Numbered from the stretch's first letter, positions 19,281 to 28,394 are shown. The stretch: DNA of 64,000 nucleotides from Bacillota bacterium (GCA_023458375.1 JAEWZT010000001.1:196620-260619); one strand, 5' to 3'. Notes: generated by a model not told the origin, from the letters alone. A program made the numbers and translations.

Positions 19281-19640
19281 AAAAAAATGCCCGCCGTCCT
19301 AACAGTAAAGGACGACAAGCAATGCCGCGGTACCACCTTAATTCAGAGAATAATTCCCTCTTAATATACCTTAACGGGTATAAACCGTCTTGACTACGCA
19401 ACAAATATTTTTGCCTTCACCAAGCGACTTCGGCAAACTACAAACTTTTTCTAACAAATACGGCGCTTACACCAATTATTTCCCCAAAACCTACCTTATT
19501 ACAGTAAACCGCAAATCAAAAAACTTTATTCGCAAGATGATTTGCCATTCGGGCTCCCATTAAAACACAAGTTTAAATGGGTTATAAAATGCTGCCGCTC
19601 TCTTAAAATGCCTTTAAAAAAGCCCCTTTTGCCTCAAACG
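19281..19640 (-). promoter_or_regulatory. T-box leader of valS
   Basis: RNA switch that reads uncharged tRNA-Val. The T-box core AAGGTGGTACCGCGG lies at 19323-19340 (minus strand) and is followed by a terminator hairpin with arms around GTCCTTTACTGTTAGGAC at 19291-19314 and a T-run at 19281-19287. Stem I probably begins near 19620 with AGAGAGCGGCAGC. I could not place the valine specifier codon with certainty. Together with the leader, the 750-base gap upstream of valS also holds about 250 bases before minD with no visible gene. Confidence 0.88.
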
Positions 19641-19908
19641 TCTTTTTTAATATAATTATAAGTTATTTTACTATATGATTTTGCCCTTGGCAAGCGTTTT
19701 TAACTTTATAAAAAACAAAAAAGAACTTGCGGCTGCGATTTTCTCTGTTAAAGGAAATATTAATTGCGTCAACAGACTGAGAGAATGCTAATGTTTTGTT
19801 CCAAAGTCGCTATATAGAACTTTTTGTCAAGTTTTTGCCTTTATATGTTTTTGCCTTTATGCGGCGTTATAATGTATGCCCAAATACCTTTTATAGGAGC
19901 TTACTTTT

Positions 19909-20655
19909 ATGGCGAGAATTATCGTATTTACAGGGGGTAAAGGGGGCGTGGGCAAAACTACGCTTCTATGCGGCACCGCAAGGTCGCTCGCGTCTTTTGG
20001 CAAAAGGGTAGTTATTGCCGATTTTGATTTGGCTCTCGCAAACGCCGACCTTGTGCTTGGCATTGAGGACAGGGTATTTTTTGATATTGTTGACTGCATT
20101 AAAAAACGATGCAGAACAAAACAGGCGCTTGTGCAAGACAGCGAAGAACTTTCGCTTTATCTTCTGCCATCTTCCGCAAAGGGGGAAGAAACAAAAATAA
20201 CCGTAGAAGAAGCTAAAAGCGTGATAAACGAACTCTCCCTTTTATGCGACTACCTCTTAATTGATTGCCCCGCAGGCACCGACGAGGGCTTTTTGCGCGC
20301 CGTGTCCTGCGCAGACGAAGCGGTAGTAGTTTGCACCCCCCATTTGTCAAGCGTGCGCGACGTAAACAAGGCGCTTTTAACGCTTTCGGCTTTTCCTTTG
20401 ACGGCAAAATACCTATTAATCAACAGGGCAGACGGCGTTTTAATGTCAAAAGGAGCCATGCTTACGCCTTTCGAAATTTTTTCGTTGCTAAAAGTAAAAC
20501 CATTGGGCATTGTGCCGGAAATTCCCGAACTAAACTGCGGTAAAATAGGCGAAAACTCCAAACCTTACTTTGACATTATAGCGGACAATTTGCACAACGG
20601 AAAAAGCGTTATGGTGGAAATTATGCCCAAAAGAAGCGAACGGAGGGCAAAATGA
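19909..20655 (+). CDS. minD: Septum site-determining ATPase MinD
   Basis: Membrane-cycling ATPase that positions the division site. 248 residues with the deviant Walker A KGGVGKTT at 11-18, DFDLALANADLVLG (MinD-specific) and LLIDCPAGTDEGF. The C-terminal basic tail could act as the membrane anchor but is shorter than usual. ATG follows a TAGGAG box. No minC is in the window. It overlaps the next gene by four bases and heads a run into spoIVFA/spoIVFB, as in Bacillus. Confidence 0.88.
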   Translation: MARIIVFTGGKGGVGKTTLLCGTARSLASFGKRVVIADFDLALANADLVLGIEDRVFFDIVDCIKKRCRTKQALVQDSEELSLYLLPSSAKGEETKITVEEAKSVINELSLLCDYLLIDCPAGTDEGFLRAVSCADEAVVVCTPHLSSVRDVNKALLTLSAFPLTAKYLLINRADGVLMSKGAMLTPFEIFSLLKVKPLGIVPEIPELNCGKIGENSKPYFDIIADNLHNGKSVMVEIMPKRSERRAK

Positions 20656-20864
20656 ACCAATACGAAAGGGCGCTCAAACTTTTGGGTCAGGACAACTGCT
20701 ATACGCAAAGCTTAGAAGCCTTTGAGGGAGATTTGCTAACCTTTTGTCAAAAATATTTTGAAGTGGAAAGCCTCACCACACGGTTGCTTCCCTGCGAAAA
20801 GGGCGTTAAACTTCAAATAATTTTAACCGCCGGCAAGGGCAAAAATTACACCGTCTTGCGATAG
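20652..20864 (+). CDS. minE: MinE-like topological specificity factor
   Basis: 70-residue protein. Residues 22-60 follow the pattern of the MinE topological-specificity domain (LEAFEGDLLTFCQKYFEV, then strands ending LQIILTAG). The N-terminal segment is short, so the membrane-binding part of MinE is reduced. The start overlaps minD as ATGA, with a GGAGGG box inside minD. Identity rests on this weak similarity plus the position next to minD. Confidence 0.6.
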   Translation: MNQYERALKLLGQDNCYTQSLEAFEGDLLTFCQKYFEVESLTTRLLPCEKGVKLQIILTAGKGKNYTVLR

Positions 20865-20929
20865 AGTTAAGTAATAACCAACCTTTTCCCCTCATATAGT
20901 AAAAATAGATTATTAACGGGGGAAAGTAT

Positions 20930-21547
20930 ATGGACGATGTCAACGCCTATTCCTGTCAAGCCGTAGAGGACGACTGGCTGGACATAAGTTATTCCGAAAG
21001 AAAATATGTAAATAAAGAATCTTATCTGAAAACGGGCAAAAAAGGCAAGGCTGTTTCTTTTTTTAAGCAAAGCTACAAATATTTTTTGACCGTTGCTTTG
21101 CTCATTGCCGCAGTCGCCGCAATGATGTTTTCCACAAACGAGGAAAGTATTTTCAAAACCGCGCGCTTAGCTTATACTACCACCTTTATGAGCGCATACC
21201 AAAACTTCGGCAAAGATGAATATATAATCACTTTGCCCCCCTCTGCGGAAGTTGACAACGTCTCAAAAGAAGGCATTGTTACCATTACGGGGGGTAGTTA
21301 TGTGTTCTGCCTGCAAAAAGGCAAGGTTGTAAGCGTTACCGAAAACAGCGTTACAATTCAAATTGACGACCAAACAAATATGGTTTATTCCGCGCTGACG
21401 GAAGTTTTAGTCAAAAACGGCGACGAAATAACGCTTTATCAATGCATCGGCAAATACAGCGGAACTACATGTATCCAAGTTTTCCATAACGGCGAAGCGG
21501 TTACAAGCGTTGTGGGCGAAGAAAACTCCTTCAAGTGGGAAAGCTAA
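20930..21547 (+). CDS. spoIVFA: SpoIVFA-like protease regulator
   Basis: 205 residues: a polar N-terminus, one transmembrane helix at about 50-68 (YFLTVALLIAAVAAMMF), and an extracytoplasmic C-terminal domain resembling a degenerate M23/LytM peptidase (VVSVTENSVTIQ, LTEVLVKNGDEIT, IGKYSG). The zinc ligands of active M23 peptidases are missing, as in SpoIVFA. In Bacillus SpoIVFA holds SpoIVFB inactive in the outer forespore membrane. The next gene overlaps its end and encodes the protease. Confidence 0.75.
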   Translation: MDDVNAYSCQAVEDDWLDISYSERKYVNKESYLKTGKKGKAVSFFKQSYKYFLTVALLIAAVAAMMFSTNEESIFKTARLAYTTTFMSAYQNFGKDEYIITLPPSAEVDNVSKEGIVTITGGSYVFCLQKGKVVSVTENSVTIQIDDQTNMVYSALTEVLVKNGDEITLYQCIGKYSGTTCIQVFHNGEAVTSVVGEENSFKWES

Positions 21548-22401
21548 AATTTAAGATTTTGCCCAGCGCCATACTTTTTGCGGCGGTTGCCGTAGCGCTG
21601 GGCAAAGGTTTTTTGCTTTTGGGATATTTTATAAGTGTGCTGCTTCACGAGGCGGCACATTATTTTGTAGCAAGAAAATATTGCTTTAAATGCGTTTCGC
21701 TTGAACTGTCCGCTTTCGGCGCGGTGCTTTACGGCAATTTTGAGGAAGAGGGCGGCGAAATCCAGATATATATAGCCTTAGCGGGTCCCCTTACCAACCT
21801 ATTTTTGTGCGTTTTGCTTGTCGCATTTTGGTATTTAGTCCCCGCAAGCTATTATTTTACGCAGGAAATTGTCTATGCTAACCTGTTTATTGCGGCTACT
21901 AACCTTTTGCCCTGTTATCCGCTAGACGGAGGCAAGGCGCTTTGCGCCGCCGTACAAAAAAGGGCAAGCTATCAAAAGGCGCTTTCCTTTACCAAAGTTA
22001 TGTCGGTTATATTGTCGGGTGTGCTTTTTACGGTTTTTTTTATTGCATTCGGGCTGGGATACAATCTTTTTTCAGTAGGTCTTTTTTCGGTTTTTTTAAT
22101 GCTTTCTTCTTTAAGCGAGGGTAAAAATAAAATATACAGTTATCTGCCTCCCATAAAACAAGTGGCGGAAAAAGCTAAAAGGGGTGCGGAACGGCGCCTT
22201 TTGGTAGTTGCGCGCGTTTTAAGTCTGGGGCAGGCGGCTGGCAAGATGAGTGAGAACTGCCTTTACGAAGTGGAAGTAGTGGACGAAAAGGGATCAACTG
22301 TCGCGTATTTTGACAGCAACGAATGGAACAACCTGCTTTTGACATTCCCTTTAAAAGCCACTTTCGGGCAAGTTTTGGCGGAAAAAAACATTTTAGAGTA
22401 A
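21535..22401 (+). CDS. spoIVFB: Site-2 protease SpoIVFB
   Basis: Intramembrane metalloprotease that in Bacillus cleaves pro-sigma-K during sporulation. 288 residues with several membrane helices; zinc motif HEAAH at about 38-42 and the second-site motif NLLPCYPLDGG near residue 123. A soluble C-terminal region follows. GTG start at 21535 lies within the end of the preceding gene, indicating coupling. Position between minDE and rplU-prp-rpmA matches Bacillus. Confidence 0.88.
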   Translation: MGKLKFKILPSAILFAAVAVALGKGFLLLGYFISVLLHEAAHYFVARKYCFKCVSLELSAFGAVLYGNFEEEGGEIQIYIALAGPLTNLFLCVLLVAFWYLVPASYYFTQEIVYANLFIAATNLLPCYPLDGGKALCAAVQKRASYQKALSFTKVMSVILSGVLFTVFFIAFGLGYNLFSVGLFSVFLMLSSLSEGKNKIYSYLPPIKQVAEKAKRGAERRLLVVARVLSLGQAAGKMSENCLYEVEVVDEKGSTVAYFDSNEWNNLLLTFPLKATFGQVLAEKNILE

Positions 22402-22599
22402 AGCAGTAAAAATAAGCGCTTTTTAAAAATTGTGATTGCCGCGAGCCCTTTAATTCATAACGTTCAATTCTTATTTTTTAAGTATCTCTTGCCTATAATT
22501 CTTTCCGATATAACCCCGCGATTGATTTCGTTTATTTTGACAGAAACGGACGAGGCTGGCATTGACTGGCTGCAAAGGGGCGACGTAAAATATCCTTGA

Positions 22600-23160
22600 A
22601 GGAGGCTTGCTATGCCAATATGAAAAATGCTGTGCGGCCTTGAAAGCCCCCTATATTCAGTCGCTTATGACACCTATTGAAACGCAAAGTAAAACAACGC
22701 TTGCATATCGGGCAGTTAATTACGCCCAGCAAGCGCTGTTTCTTTTATGGAATAAATATTATTCTGATGACGCGCGCACAAAAAAGCGCTTAATGCCGCG
22801 CATCAATGGCTATTGGGAAGCATTAAGCTGCCGCAGGCAAAAAATGCAATTCTCACATACCACCACTAAGCTGCCCGCCAAGCGGAAAACAATTCCCATA
22901 GCGCAAGCCGCCGTAAGGGCAATGGGTCAGTTCATCAACTATTCATTCGGCGCCATTGTATCGGACTTGCCTTTTACGGGGCGCTTGCAGCAGCCTACGA
23001 TAAACTGGGCGCGATGCACCGCGGGAACAGATTGAACAGTTCGCCGCCTCAGAGTGCGGGAAATGAAAGAGGTTTTTCGCGCCCTTTACATAAAAAACGA
23101 GCAAAAACCCCGCCAAAATAAACTGGAATTAAAAAAAACAAAGACCCGTGATACTTCGTT
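22600..23160 (+). pseudogene. Decayed Imm-5-like putative immunity protein
   Basis: A gene can be followed only by changing frame several times. Pieces in order: LAYRAVNYAQQALFLLWNKY with DDARTKK; then ALNAAHQWLLGSIKLPQAKN ending in a stop before AARQAE; then AAVRAMGQFINYSFGAIVS; then IGLAFYGALAAAYDKLG; then EQIEQFAASECGK and KEVFRALYIKNEQ. The order and the DDxRxRKAL, AARxA and alanine-rich helices resemble the Imm-5-like immunity family. An AGGAGG box precedes it at 22600. At least four frame changes make it a pseudogene. The remainder of the 830-base gap holds no other gene. Confidence 0.55.
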
Positions 23161-23233
23161 TTACAGCGTAAAAATGCCGTTTGAGCTAAAAAACCCAAGC
23201 GGCAAAAATTTTCTTTTATTTTCCCCATGAGTA

Positions 23234-23746
23234 TTATAAATAATACTTCATTTCCTCTATTCTGCTTTCTTGGTAAGAGAGCAAATCTTTGACAAGCTTG
23301 TCGGCTTTTTCGGTTATATCGGGGGTATGCCTTATAAGGGTGCCCAGCTCAATAACGCCGTTTGTCGTGCCTAAAATAATAAGTTTTGCAACGTTGCCCA
23401 CAGAGTCGTCCCCCATAAGTTTGACGTTAAGGCTCATTTTTGACATAGCCCGCGCTCCCTTGTTTTCATCGTTTAAAATGCAGTTATAGGTGTTGGCGAG
23501 TATTTGAGCCGAGCGCGAAAACTCGTCGTATTTATTGACGTGGGAACGCAAAATATCCGCCAGTTCCATATTGGTCGTCTTCTTTAAAACCGCTTCGGTG
23601 GCTTCTTTCGCCATTATAGCGTTGTTATAGACTTCCGTCAAAACCTTAACCGTGTTTACATTGTCCTTGCAGTTATTTTTATTATTAAGCCACTCGCCTT
23701 TTCTGTTTGTGCTTTTTTCGCTGTTACTTTGTTGGTTTTCTTGCAT
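23234..23746 (-). CDS. Four-helix-bundle (ferritin-like) protein
   Basis: 170 residues, almost entirely helical after an acidic/asparagine-rich N-terminus (about 30 residues). The helices carry spaced E and H residues (TEVYNNAIMAKEATEAVL, RSHVNKYDEF) as in ferritin-like or DUF2383-type bundles, but a full di-iron motif is not evident. ATG at 23746 follows AGGAGG. A 44-residue ORF overlaps its start. Function unknown. Confidence 0.55.
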   Translation of the reverse strand: MQENQQSNSEKSTNRKGEWLNNKNNCKDNVNTVKVLTEVYNNAIMAKEATEAVLKKTTNMELADILRSHVNKYDEFSRSAQILANTYNCILNDENKGARAMSKMSLNVKLMGDDSVGNVAKLIILGTTNGVIELGTLIRHTPDITEKADKLVKDLLSYQESRIEEMKYYL

Positions 23747-23858
23747 TGTTTTCCTCCTTTTTCGCTTGACGTTTAGTTTCCAAAGTGTCAAAGCGGCTAT
23801 TGCGCGCCGTTTCTGGGTGCATATAGTATTCGTCGTTATTCTGCTTGCTTTTGGTCAT
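23724..23858 (-). CDS. Small basic protein of 44 residues
   Basis: Begins MTKSKQNNDEYYMHPETARN and ends in a lysine-rich tail. It has a good AGGAGG box 8 bases before ATG 23858 and overlaps the ferritin-like gene by 23 bases, which carries its own AGGAGG inside this ORF. The arrangement looks like a coupled pair. No family recognised. Confidence 0.45.
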   Translation of the reverse strand: MTKSKQNNDEYYMHPETARNSRFDTLETKRQAKKEENNARKPTK

Positions 23859-23935
23859 TTTTATTCGCCTCCTCGCGCTGTATAAGTTTTAGTTAGTATT
23901 GCCCCAAGCAGGGGTTTTTTAACCTGCGCAAATGA

Positions 23936-23964
23936 TTGACAATAAAGCTAAATTATGTTAAATT
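23936..23964 (+). promoter_or_regulatory. Promoter of rplU-prp-rpmA
   Basis: TTGACA at 23936-23941, 17-base spacer, TAAATT at 23959-23964. It lies about 140 bases before rplU and 78 bases from the divergent small gene. Confidence 0.7.
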
Positions 23965-23969
23965 ATCTT

Positions 23970-24090
23970 GCGAACCGCTTGAAAAAGGCATCTAAGAACG
24001 GGCAAATCGCCCGACGCCTTATTTAGGAATCACCCCCATACAGACTTATTTTAAAATTGGGGTATTCTTTCAGCGAGATTGGGAAGAGGA
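23970..24090 (+). promoter_or_regulatory. Probable L21 leader RNA
   Basis: The 5-prime leader of rplU can form a hairpin with arms AAGGC...GCCTT enclosing GGGC/GCCC, then a second hairpin with CCCCA/TGGGG. Leaders that bind L21 and repress their own operon are known in Bacillota (Rfam L21_leader). Sequence conservation was judged by eye only. Confidence 0.45.
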
Positions 24091-24100
24091 GGTAAATTAA

Positions 24101-24409
24101 ATGTACGCTATCGTTAAAACGGGCGGAAAGCAGTATAAGGTGGAGAAAGACAATATGCTCTACGTTGAACTGCTTAAAGCGGAGGTTGGTTCTAAGGTGG
24201 AACTGCCCGCAATTATGTTTGTGGACGAAAAGAGAATCTTAACGGGACTTGACGCAAGTAAAGTAACCGTTGAAGCTGAAATCGTAGAGCACGGCAAGGG
24301 CGAAAAAATCAATATCTTTACTTACAAAGCAAAGAAAAACGTTCGTCACCGTCAAGGACACAGACAGCCCTACACCCGCGTAAAAATAACAAATATTTCC
24401 GTAAAATAG
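24101..24409 (+). CDS. rplU: 50S ribosomal protein L21
   Basis: 102 residues beginning MYAIVKTGGKQYKVEKD, with the RHRQGHRQPYTRVKI C-terminal signature. Strong GAGGAGG box before ATG 24101. First gene of rplU-prp-rpmA. Confidence 0.97.
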   Translation: MYAIVKTGGKQYKVEKDNMLYVELLKAEVGSKVELPAIMFVDEKRILTGLDASKVTVEAEIVEHGKGEKINIFTYKAKKNVRHRQGHRQPYTRVKITNISVK

Positions 24410-24411
24410 TT

Positions 24412-24744
24412 ATGACGGATATAACCCTTCTTAAACAAGACGGTAATATCGTAAGCGTAACGTGCCAAGGGCATACGGGTTACGCCAACAGCGGAGAGGA
24501 CATTGTCTGCGCGGGTATAAGCACCATTGTGCAGACGGCGCTTTTAGGCGTTTTAAACGTAGCGGGAGTGCAAGCCAAGTTTAAAGTTGACGAGCAAAAA
24601 GGCTACCTGCATTTTGAGCTTAAAGGCGACATTTCAAAGGGACAAATGCACGACTGTCAAGTAATATTAAAGACAATGCTGTGCGGTTTGTCCGACTTTT
24701 ACACCGAGTATTCGGACTATATGAGATTGGAGGTTAAAGAGTAA
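24412..24744 (+). CDS. prp: Ribosomal-processing cysteine protease Prp
   Basis: 110-residue protease (YsxB family) that removes the N-terminal extension of L27. The catalytic pair is visible as GHTGYANSGEDIVCAG: His21 and Cys33, twelve residues apart as in the family. It lies between rplU and rpmA; its substrate L27 is the next gene and carries the cleavage site, so enzyme and substrate are co-produced. Stop and rpmA start overlap. Confidence 0.94.
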   Translation: MTDITLLKQDGNIVSVTCQGHTGYANSGEDIVCAGISTIVQTALLGVLNVAGVQAKFKVDEQKGYLHFELKGDISKGQMHDCQVILKTMLCGLSDFYTEYSDYMRLEVKE

Positions 24745-25019
24745 TGTTTATAAAACTTCAACTGTTCGCTCACCACAAGGGAGGCGGCAGCACAAAAAAC
24801 GGACGGGACAGCAACGCCAAACGGCTGGGCGCAAAGCGCGCAGACGGTCAGAAAGTTAAGGCGGGCAATATCTTGTTCCGTCAAAGAGGAACAAAAATTC
24901 ACCCCGGCAACAACGTGGGAATAGGCAAAGACGATACGCTTTACGCGCTTGTTGAGGGCATAGTTAAATTTGAACCCAGAGGAAAAACCAGAAAGCAAGT
25001 GAGCGTTTATCCCGAATAA
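24744..25019 (+). CDS. rpmA: 50S ribosomal protein L27 with Prp-cleaved extension
   Basis: 91 residues. The N-terminus MFIKLQLFAHHKGGGST carries the Firmicutes extension ending in LQLFA; Prp is known to cut after the A, exposing HHKGGGS. The rest (GRDSNAKRLGAKRADGQ) is typical L27. The ATG overlaps the prp stop as TAATG. Confidence 0.97.
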   Translation: MFIKLQLFAHHKGGGSTKNGRDSNAKRLGAKRADGQKVKAGNILFRQRGTKIHPGNNVGIGKDDTLYALVEGIVKFEPRGKTRKQVSVYPE

Positions 25020-25151
25020 ATATCACTTAAATCTTTGATTTTGCGCGGCTTACTATGCGCACGGCAAAATCGGTTTGAGCTAAATAAAGGAACACAAAAA
25101 TCTTTGGCTTTTTTAAATTAAATAAAACGAAAGGATTTAAACAAGTTGAAC

Positions 25152-25177
25152 AAGGGCTGTATAATTTATAGCCCTTT
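25152..25177 (+). terminator. Possible terminator after rpmA
   Basis: Hairpin AAGGGCT / AGCCCTT with an 11-base AT-rich loop and a short T-run. It lies in the 362-base gap between rpmA and the next gene; nothing else was recognised there. Confidence 0.4.
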
Positions 25178-25381
25178 TATAATAGCAGTTAAAATAGGCG
25201 CAAAACCTACTATTTTGCAAAATTACAAATATAATAACTGCGGAGGTTACTCAAAGCTAAGTATTCTATTGCGCCAGTATTTGAGGACATGTTTAGCTTT
25301 ATATAAAGACAAGTTGCGCCTAGAATAGGACAAGCCCCCCCTGCCGCCAAAGGAAACACCAAAATCTAAAAAATCTAAAAT

Positions 25382-26239
25382 ATGCAAGAAATAATTTTAA
25401 AACAAGAAGAAATACAGCTTAAAGACTTTGACTGCTTCGACGCAAAAGAAATTTTGGAATGCGGTCAGATTTTCCGCTTTAAAAAAATAGCCGACAAAGA
25501 TTTGGGCGAAGGATACATTTGCTTTTCCCTTGACAAATACGCAAAAATTTTCGGCAGTGGCAAAAATTGGACGATAAAGACAAAAGATGTAAATTACTTT
25601 TATAATTTCTTTGATTTACAGCGCGACTATCGCTCCCTTTGCGAACAGCTTTCAAAAAAATCTTCTATAATGGAAAGCGCCTGCTTCTACGGCAGAGGCA
25701 TAAGGATTTTAAAACAAAACGCCTTTGAAACGGCAATCAGTTTTATCATTTCTTCAAACAACAATATAAAACGCATACAAGGCATAATTGAGCGACTTTG
25801 CCAAAGCTTGGGAAGCAAAACGGAAGAGGGCTACGCTTTCCCTACTCTAACTCAAATGCTTGCCGCCGATAAAGATTTTTTTACCCAAATAGGCTGCGGT
25901 TACCGCGCCGACTACATTTACAACGCTTTAAGGACGCTTGCCGACGGTTTTGACTTGGAAGGGCTTAAAAATATGCCTACCGAACAGGCAAGGAAAAAAC
26001 TTAATGAACTTAAAGGGGTAGGAAGCAAGGTCGCTGACTGTATTTTACTTTTTGGTTTAGGCAAAAAAGACGTTTTTCCCGTTGATACATGGATAGAAAA
26101 AGTTTATCATTCATACTTTGAAAGCGGACTTTTGCGGCGCGAAATGGCAGATTTTTTTGTGGAGTTGTTCGGAAATAATGCGGGCTTTGCGCAACAGTAT
26201 CTGTTTTACTACCAGCGCGAGGGCAGTTTTTTGAAATAA
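25382..26239 (+). CDS. ogg: 8-oxoguanine DNA glycosylase/AP lyase (OGG1 type)
   Basis: 285-residue base-excision repair enzyme. An N-terminal OGG_N domain (ECGQIFRF) precedes the HhH-GPD domain: the catalytic lysine is in GVGSKVADC near residue 217 and the catalytic aspartate in FPVDTW near 235. Bifunctional activity follows from the lysine. Ribosome-binding site is weak (AAAGGA, distant). Confidence 0.9.
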   Translation: MQEIILKQEEIQLKDFDCFDAKEILECGQIFRFKKIADKDLGEGYICFSLDKYAKIFGSGKNWTIKTKDVNYFYNFFDLQRDYRSLCEQLSKKSSIMESACFYGRGIRILKQNAFETAISFIISSNNNIKRIQGIIERLCQSLGSKTEEGYAFPTLTQMLAADKDFFTQIGCGYRADYIYNALRTLADGFDLEGLKNMPTEQARKKLNELKGVGSKVADCILLFGLGKKDVFPVDTWIEKVYHSYFESGLLRREMADFFVELFGNNAGFAQQYLFYYQREGSFLK

Positions 26240-26303
26240 AACATAGACAAACGACCTTATATAATGTAAAATAGTAACAATAACGAGGAGGCATAGCAAA
26301 ATT

Positions 26304-27161
26304 ATGCTGACAAATAAAAAAATCGCGTTCTTTATGGACGTGGATAACGTCGCCGTAGAAAAGGAACAATTTCAAAGCGCTTTGTATCAGTTGGACCAAG
26401 CGGGAGAAGTTGTTTACGGCAAAATTTACGGCCTTACGGACCGCAAGCATAAAGAAATTGATTGCAGCGTTTTGTCAAAGGGTTACGAGTCCTGCCCCCC
26501 TATGCGCGTCAAAAAAAGAGGCACCAAGGTATTTGACAACCGCATCGTAGTGGACGTAATGGAAAAGGTTTTGCAAAACAATACCATTGACACAGTGGCG
26601 ATTTTTGCCGCCCCCGCCGATTTGACGTGGCTTTATGCCAAGCTTCGTTCCTACGGCATAAGCATAATGGCGCTTGACAACAACGACGAGGAAAACTGCG
26701 CCTTAGTGCACCAGCTTATTGATATAGGTATCGTAGAAAAGCTTAAACCGTTAAAAAAGTCCCCCGCTCCGCAGCAAAATAAAGACGTCCCCGCAAAGGC
26801 AATAGTAAAGTCCGAAACAAAGCTTGCCCAAACCGAAAAGCCGCAAAAAGCGCCGCCCGTTAAAGAGGAAACGGCTGATATTCCCCCACTAATGGATACC
26901 ATTAACAAGATTTTAGCGGAAACGGAACAAGCGGTTTCTCAAATAGAAGAAACTCAAAAACCTTTGCCCCGCGAAATTAAGCCCGCGATAAAGGAACCGG
27001 TAACAAAGGAAAAGCCCGCGAAATCTCAGAAAAACTTTGAGGAAATGCAGGTATTGCAGGAAGTGGAAAACATTGAAAACTCTCCAAACATAATTGACGA
27101 CGAAAACGCTGAGCTGCTGGATAAAATAAGAAAACTCATAGAGGACTACCGCAACGAATAG
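26304..27161 (+). CDS. NYN-domain (LabA/DUF88-like) protein
   Basis: 285 residues. The first 150 form a NYN/PIN-like nuclease fold: FFMDVDNVAVEK supplies the first acidic pair, and VVDVMEKVL and IFAAPADLTWLYAKL follow the family pattern. The rest is a long P/K/E-rich low-complexity region ending in a helix. Members are thought to cut RNA, unproven here. GAGGAGG box before ATG. It converges with the DUF4097 lipoprotein gene. Confidence 0.75.
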   Translation: MLTNKKIAFFMDVDNVAVEKEQFQSALYQLDQAGEVVYGKIYGLTDRKHKEIDCSVLSKGYESCPPMRVKKRGTKVFDNRIVVDVMEKVLQNNTIDTVAIFAAPADLTWLYAKLRSYGISIMALDNNDEENCALVHQLIDIGIVEKLKPLKKSPAPQQNKDVPAKAIVKSETKLAQTEKPQKAPPVKEETADIPPLMDTINKILAETEQAVSQIEETQKPLPREIKPAIKEPVTKEKPAKSQKNFEEMQVLQEVENIENSPNIIDDENAELLDKIRKLIEDYRNE

Positions 27162-27254
27162 TTTATCAAAAAAGTAAAAAGTTTTCTAAGAATAGACGAC
27201 AAGATTTCCCTTTGTTCTTACATAGACTACCAATGCTTGTTAATGATAAGATAC

Positions 27255-27291
27255 AAACAATAACGCTCCTTTATAAGGAGCGTTATTTGTA
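27255..27291. terminator. Bidirectional terminator
   Basis: Perfect 13-base stem AATAACGCTCCTT / AAGGAGCGTTATT with a 3-base loop between convergent genes. Confidence 0.85.
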
Positions 27292-27320
27292 TAAGCGCGT
27301 TTAAAAAACCGCCTTTTAGA

Positions 27321-28220
27321 TTAATACCTGCTTAACTGCTGAACGGAGCTGTTGATTTTTATTTTTAAGCTGCCCGATACCGTGTCAATTTTGTATTTTG
27401 CCAAACCTCCGCCGCATATATAATTATCCCCTCTTTTAGTAGTTGGCAAATCGCAGTCAAATGAGCCGCTTACGGTATCAAAGTTTAAAGTAAAACTTGA
27501 ATCTGAGGGCAAATAAAGCGAGACGGCGCCCGAAACGGTGTCTATATCTATTTCGTCGGGCTGCGAAATGACGTTAAGTTTAACTCTTCCGCTCGTTGAG
27601 TCCAGGTCAACTGTTCCAATTTTTTCCGCGGTTATTTCAATATCGCCTGAGACGGTATCTACTTCCAACTCGTCAAGCGTGCCTTTTAACGAAGCCGTCA
27701 ATTCCCCCGATACCGTGTCTATTTCGAGTAGCTGTAATATTTGAGTATTTGCAATATCAATTTCACCCGATACGGAATCAAACTCGGCGCTTTGAGCCGT
27801 TACCCCGTCTACGCTGACATTGGCAGAAATTACATTCACAGTTAAATATTTTAACATAAGCTCTTGCGGCAAGAAAACGGTGAGCGTTTTTCTTAAATCA
27901 ATAACGCCTATTTTGCCCGACTGAGCAAACTTAATATGTAAAGTCTTTCCGTCAAGCCAATAATGCATAGTAAGGCTTTCGTCAACTTCAAGGTTAGCTT
28001 GTTCTGAAAAAGCAACTGTATTTTCTGTGTGTGTCGCGACAATCACATTGCCCCTAACCCAACTGATGTCAACGCGTTCAATTTCGTCAGTTAGTTCCGC
28101 ACCGCCTACGCTGTATTTAGCTGCGTTGTCGTAAGTAGGATAAACAAACGAAAAGCTACACCCGCAAAGCAATATGCCGCATAGCGCCGTTACCAAAGCT
28201 ATTAAAGTTGCTTTTTTCAT
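27321..28220 (-). CDS. DUF4097 beta-helix-like lipoprotein
   Basis: 299-residue exported lipoprotein: signal peptide with lipobox LLCGC (Cys at about 21). The mature part is a ladder of about 20-residue repeats, each with a D(T/S)VSG core (seen at least seven times from residue 148 onward), the hallmark of DUF4097 stacked beta-strands. Function unknown; often part of envelope-stress modules. GGAGGG box before ATG 28220. Confidence 0.85.
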   Translation of the reverse strand: MKKATLIALVTALCGILLCGCSFSFVYPTYDNAAKYSVGGAELTDEIERVDISWVRGNVIVATHTENTVAFSEQANLEVDESLTMHYWLDGKTLHIKFAQSGKIGVIDLRKTLTVFLPQELMLKYLTVNVISANVSVDGVTAQSAEFDSVSGEIDIANTQILQLLEIDTVSGELTASLKGTLDELEVDTVSGDIEITAEKIGTVDLDSTSGRVKLNVISQPDEIDIDTVSGAVSLYLPSDSSFTLNFDTVSGSFDCDLPTTKRGDNYICGGGLAKYKIDTVSGSLKIKINSSVQQLSRY

Positions 28221-28394
28221 ACCCCATACCCTCCAAAGTCCTATTTATAATTCCAATATTTTTGTCGTTCTTTTGGAAACTTTATTCCAAGCTTTTATAA
28301 TGTGTTTTATTTATTATATCAAAAATCGGTCAAAAAAGCAAAGGCTCTTGACCGAAAATCTCTTGCTTATATTCCAAAGGATAAGATTGTAGAA

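Noticed and set aside
23063..23230. An independent 55-codon gene
   Set aside because: Better explained as the last frame fragment of the decayed Imm-5-like gene.
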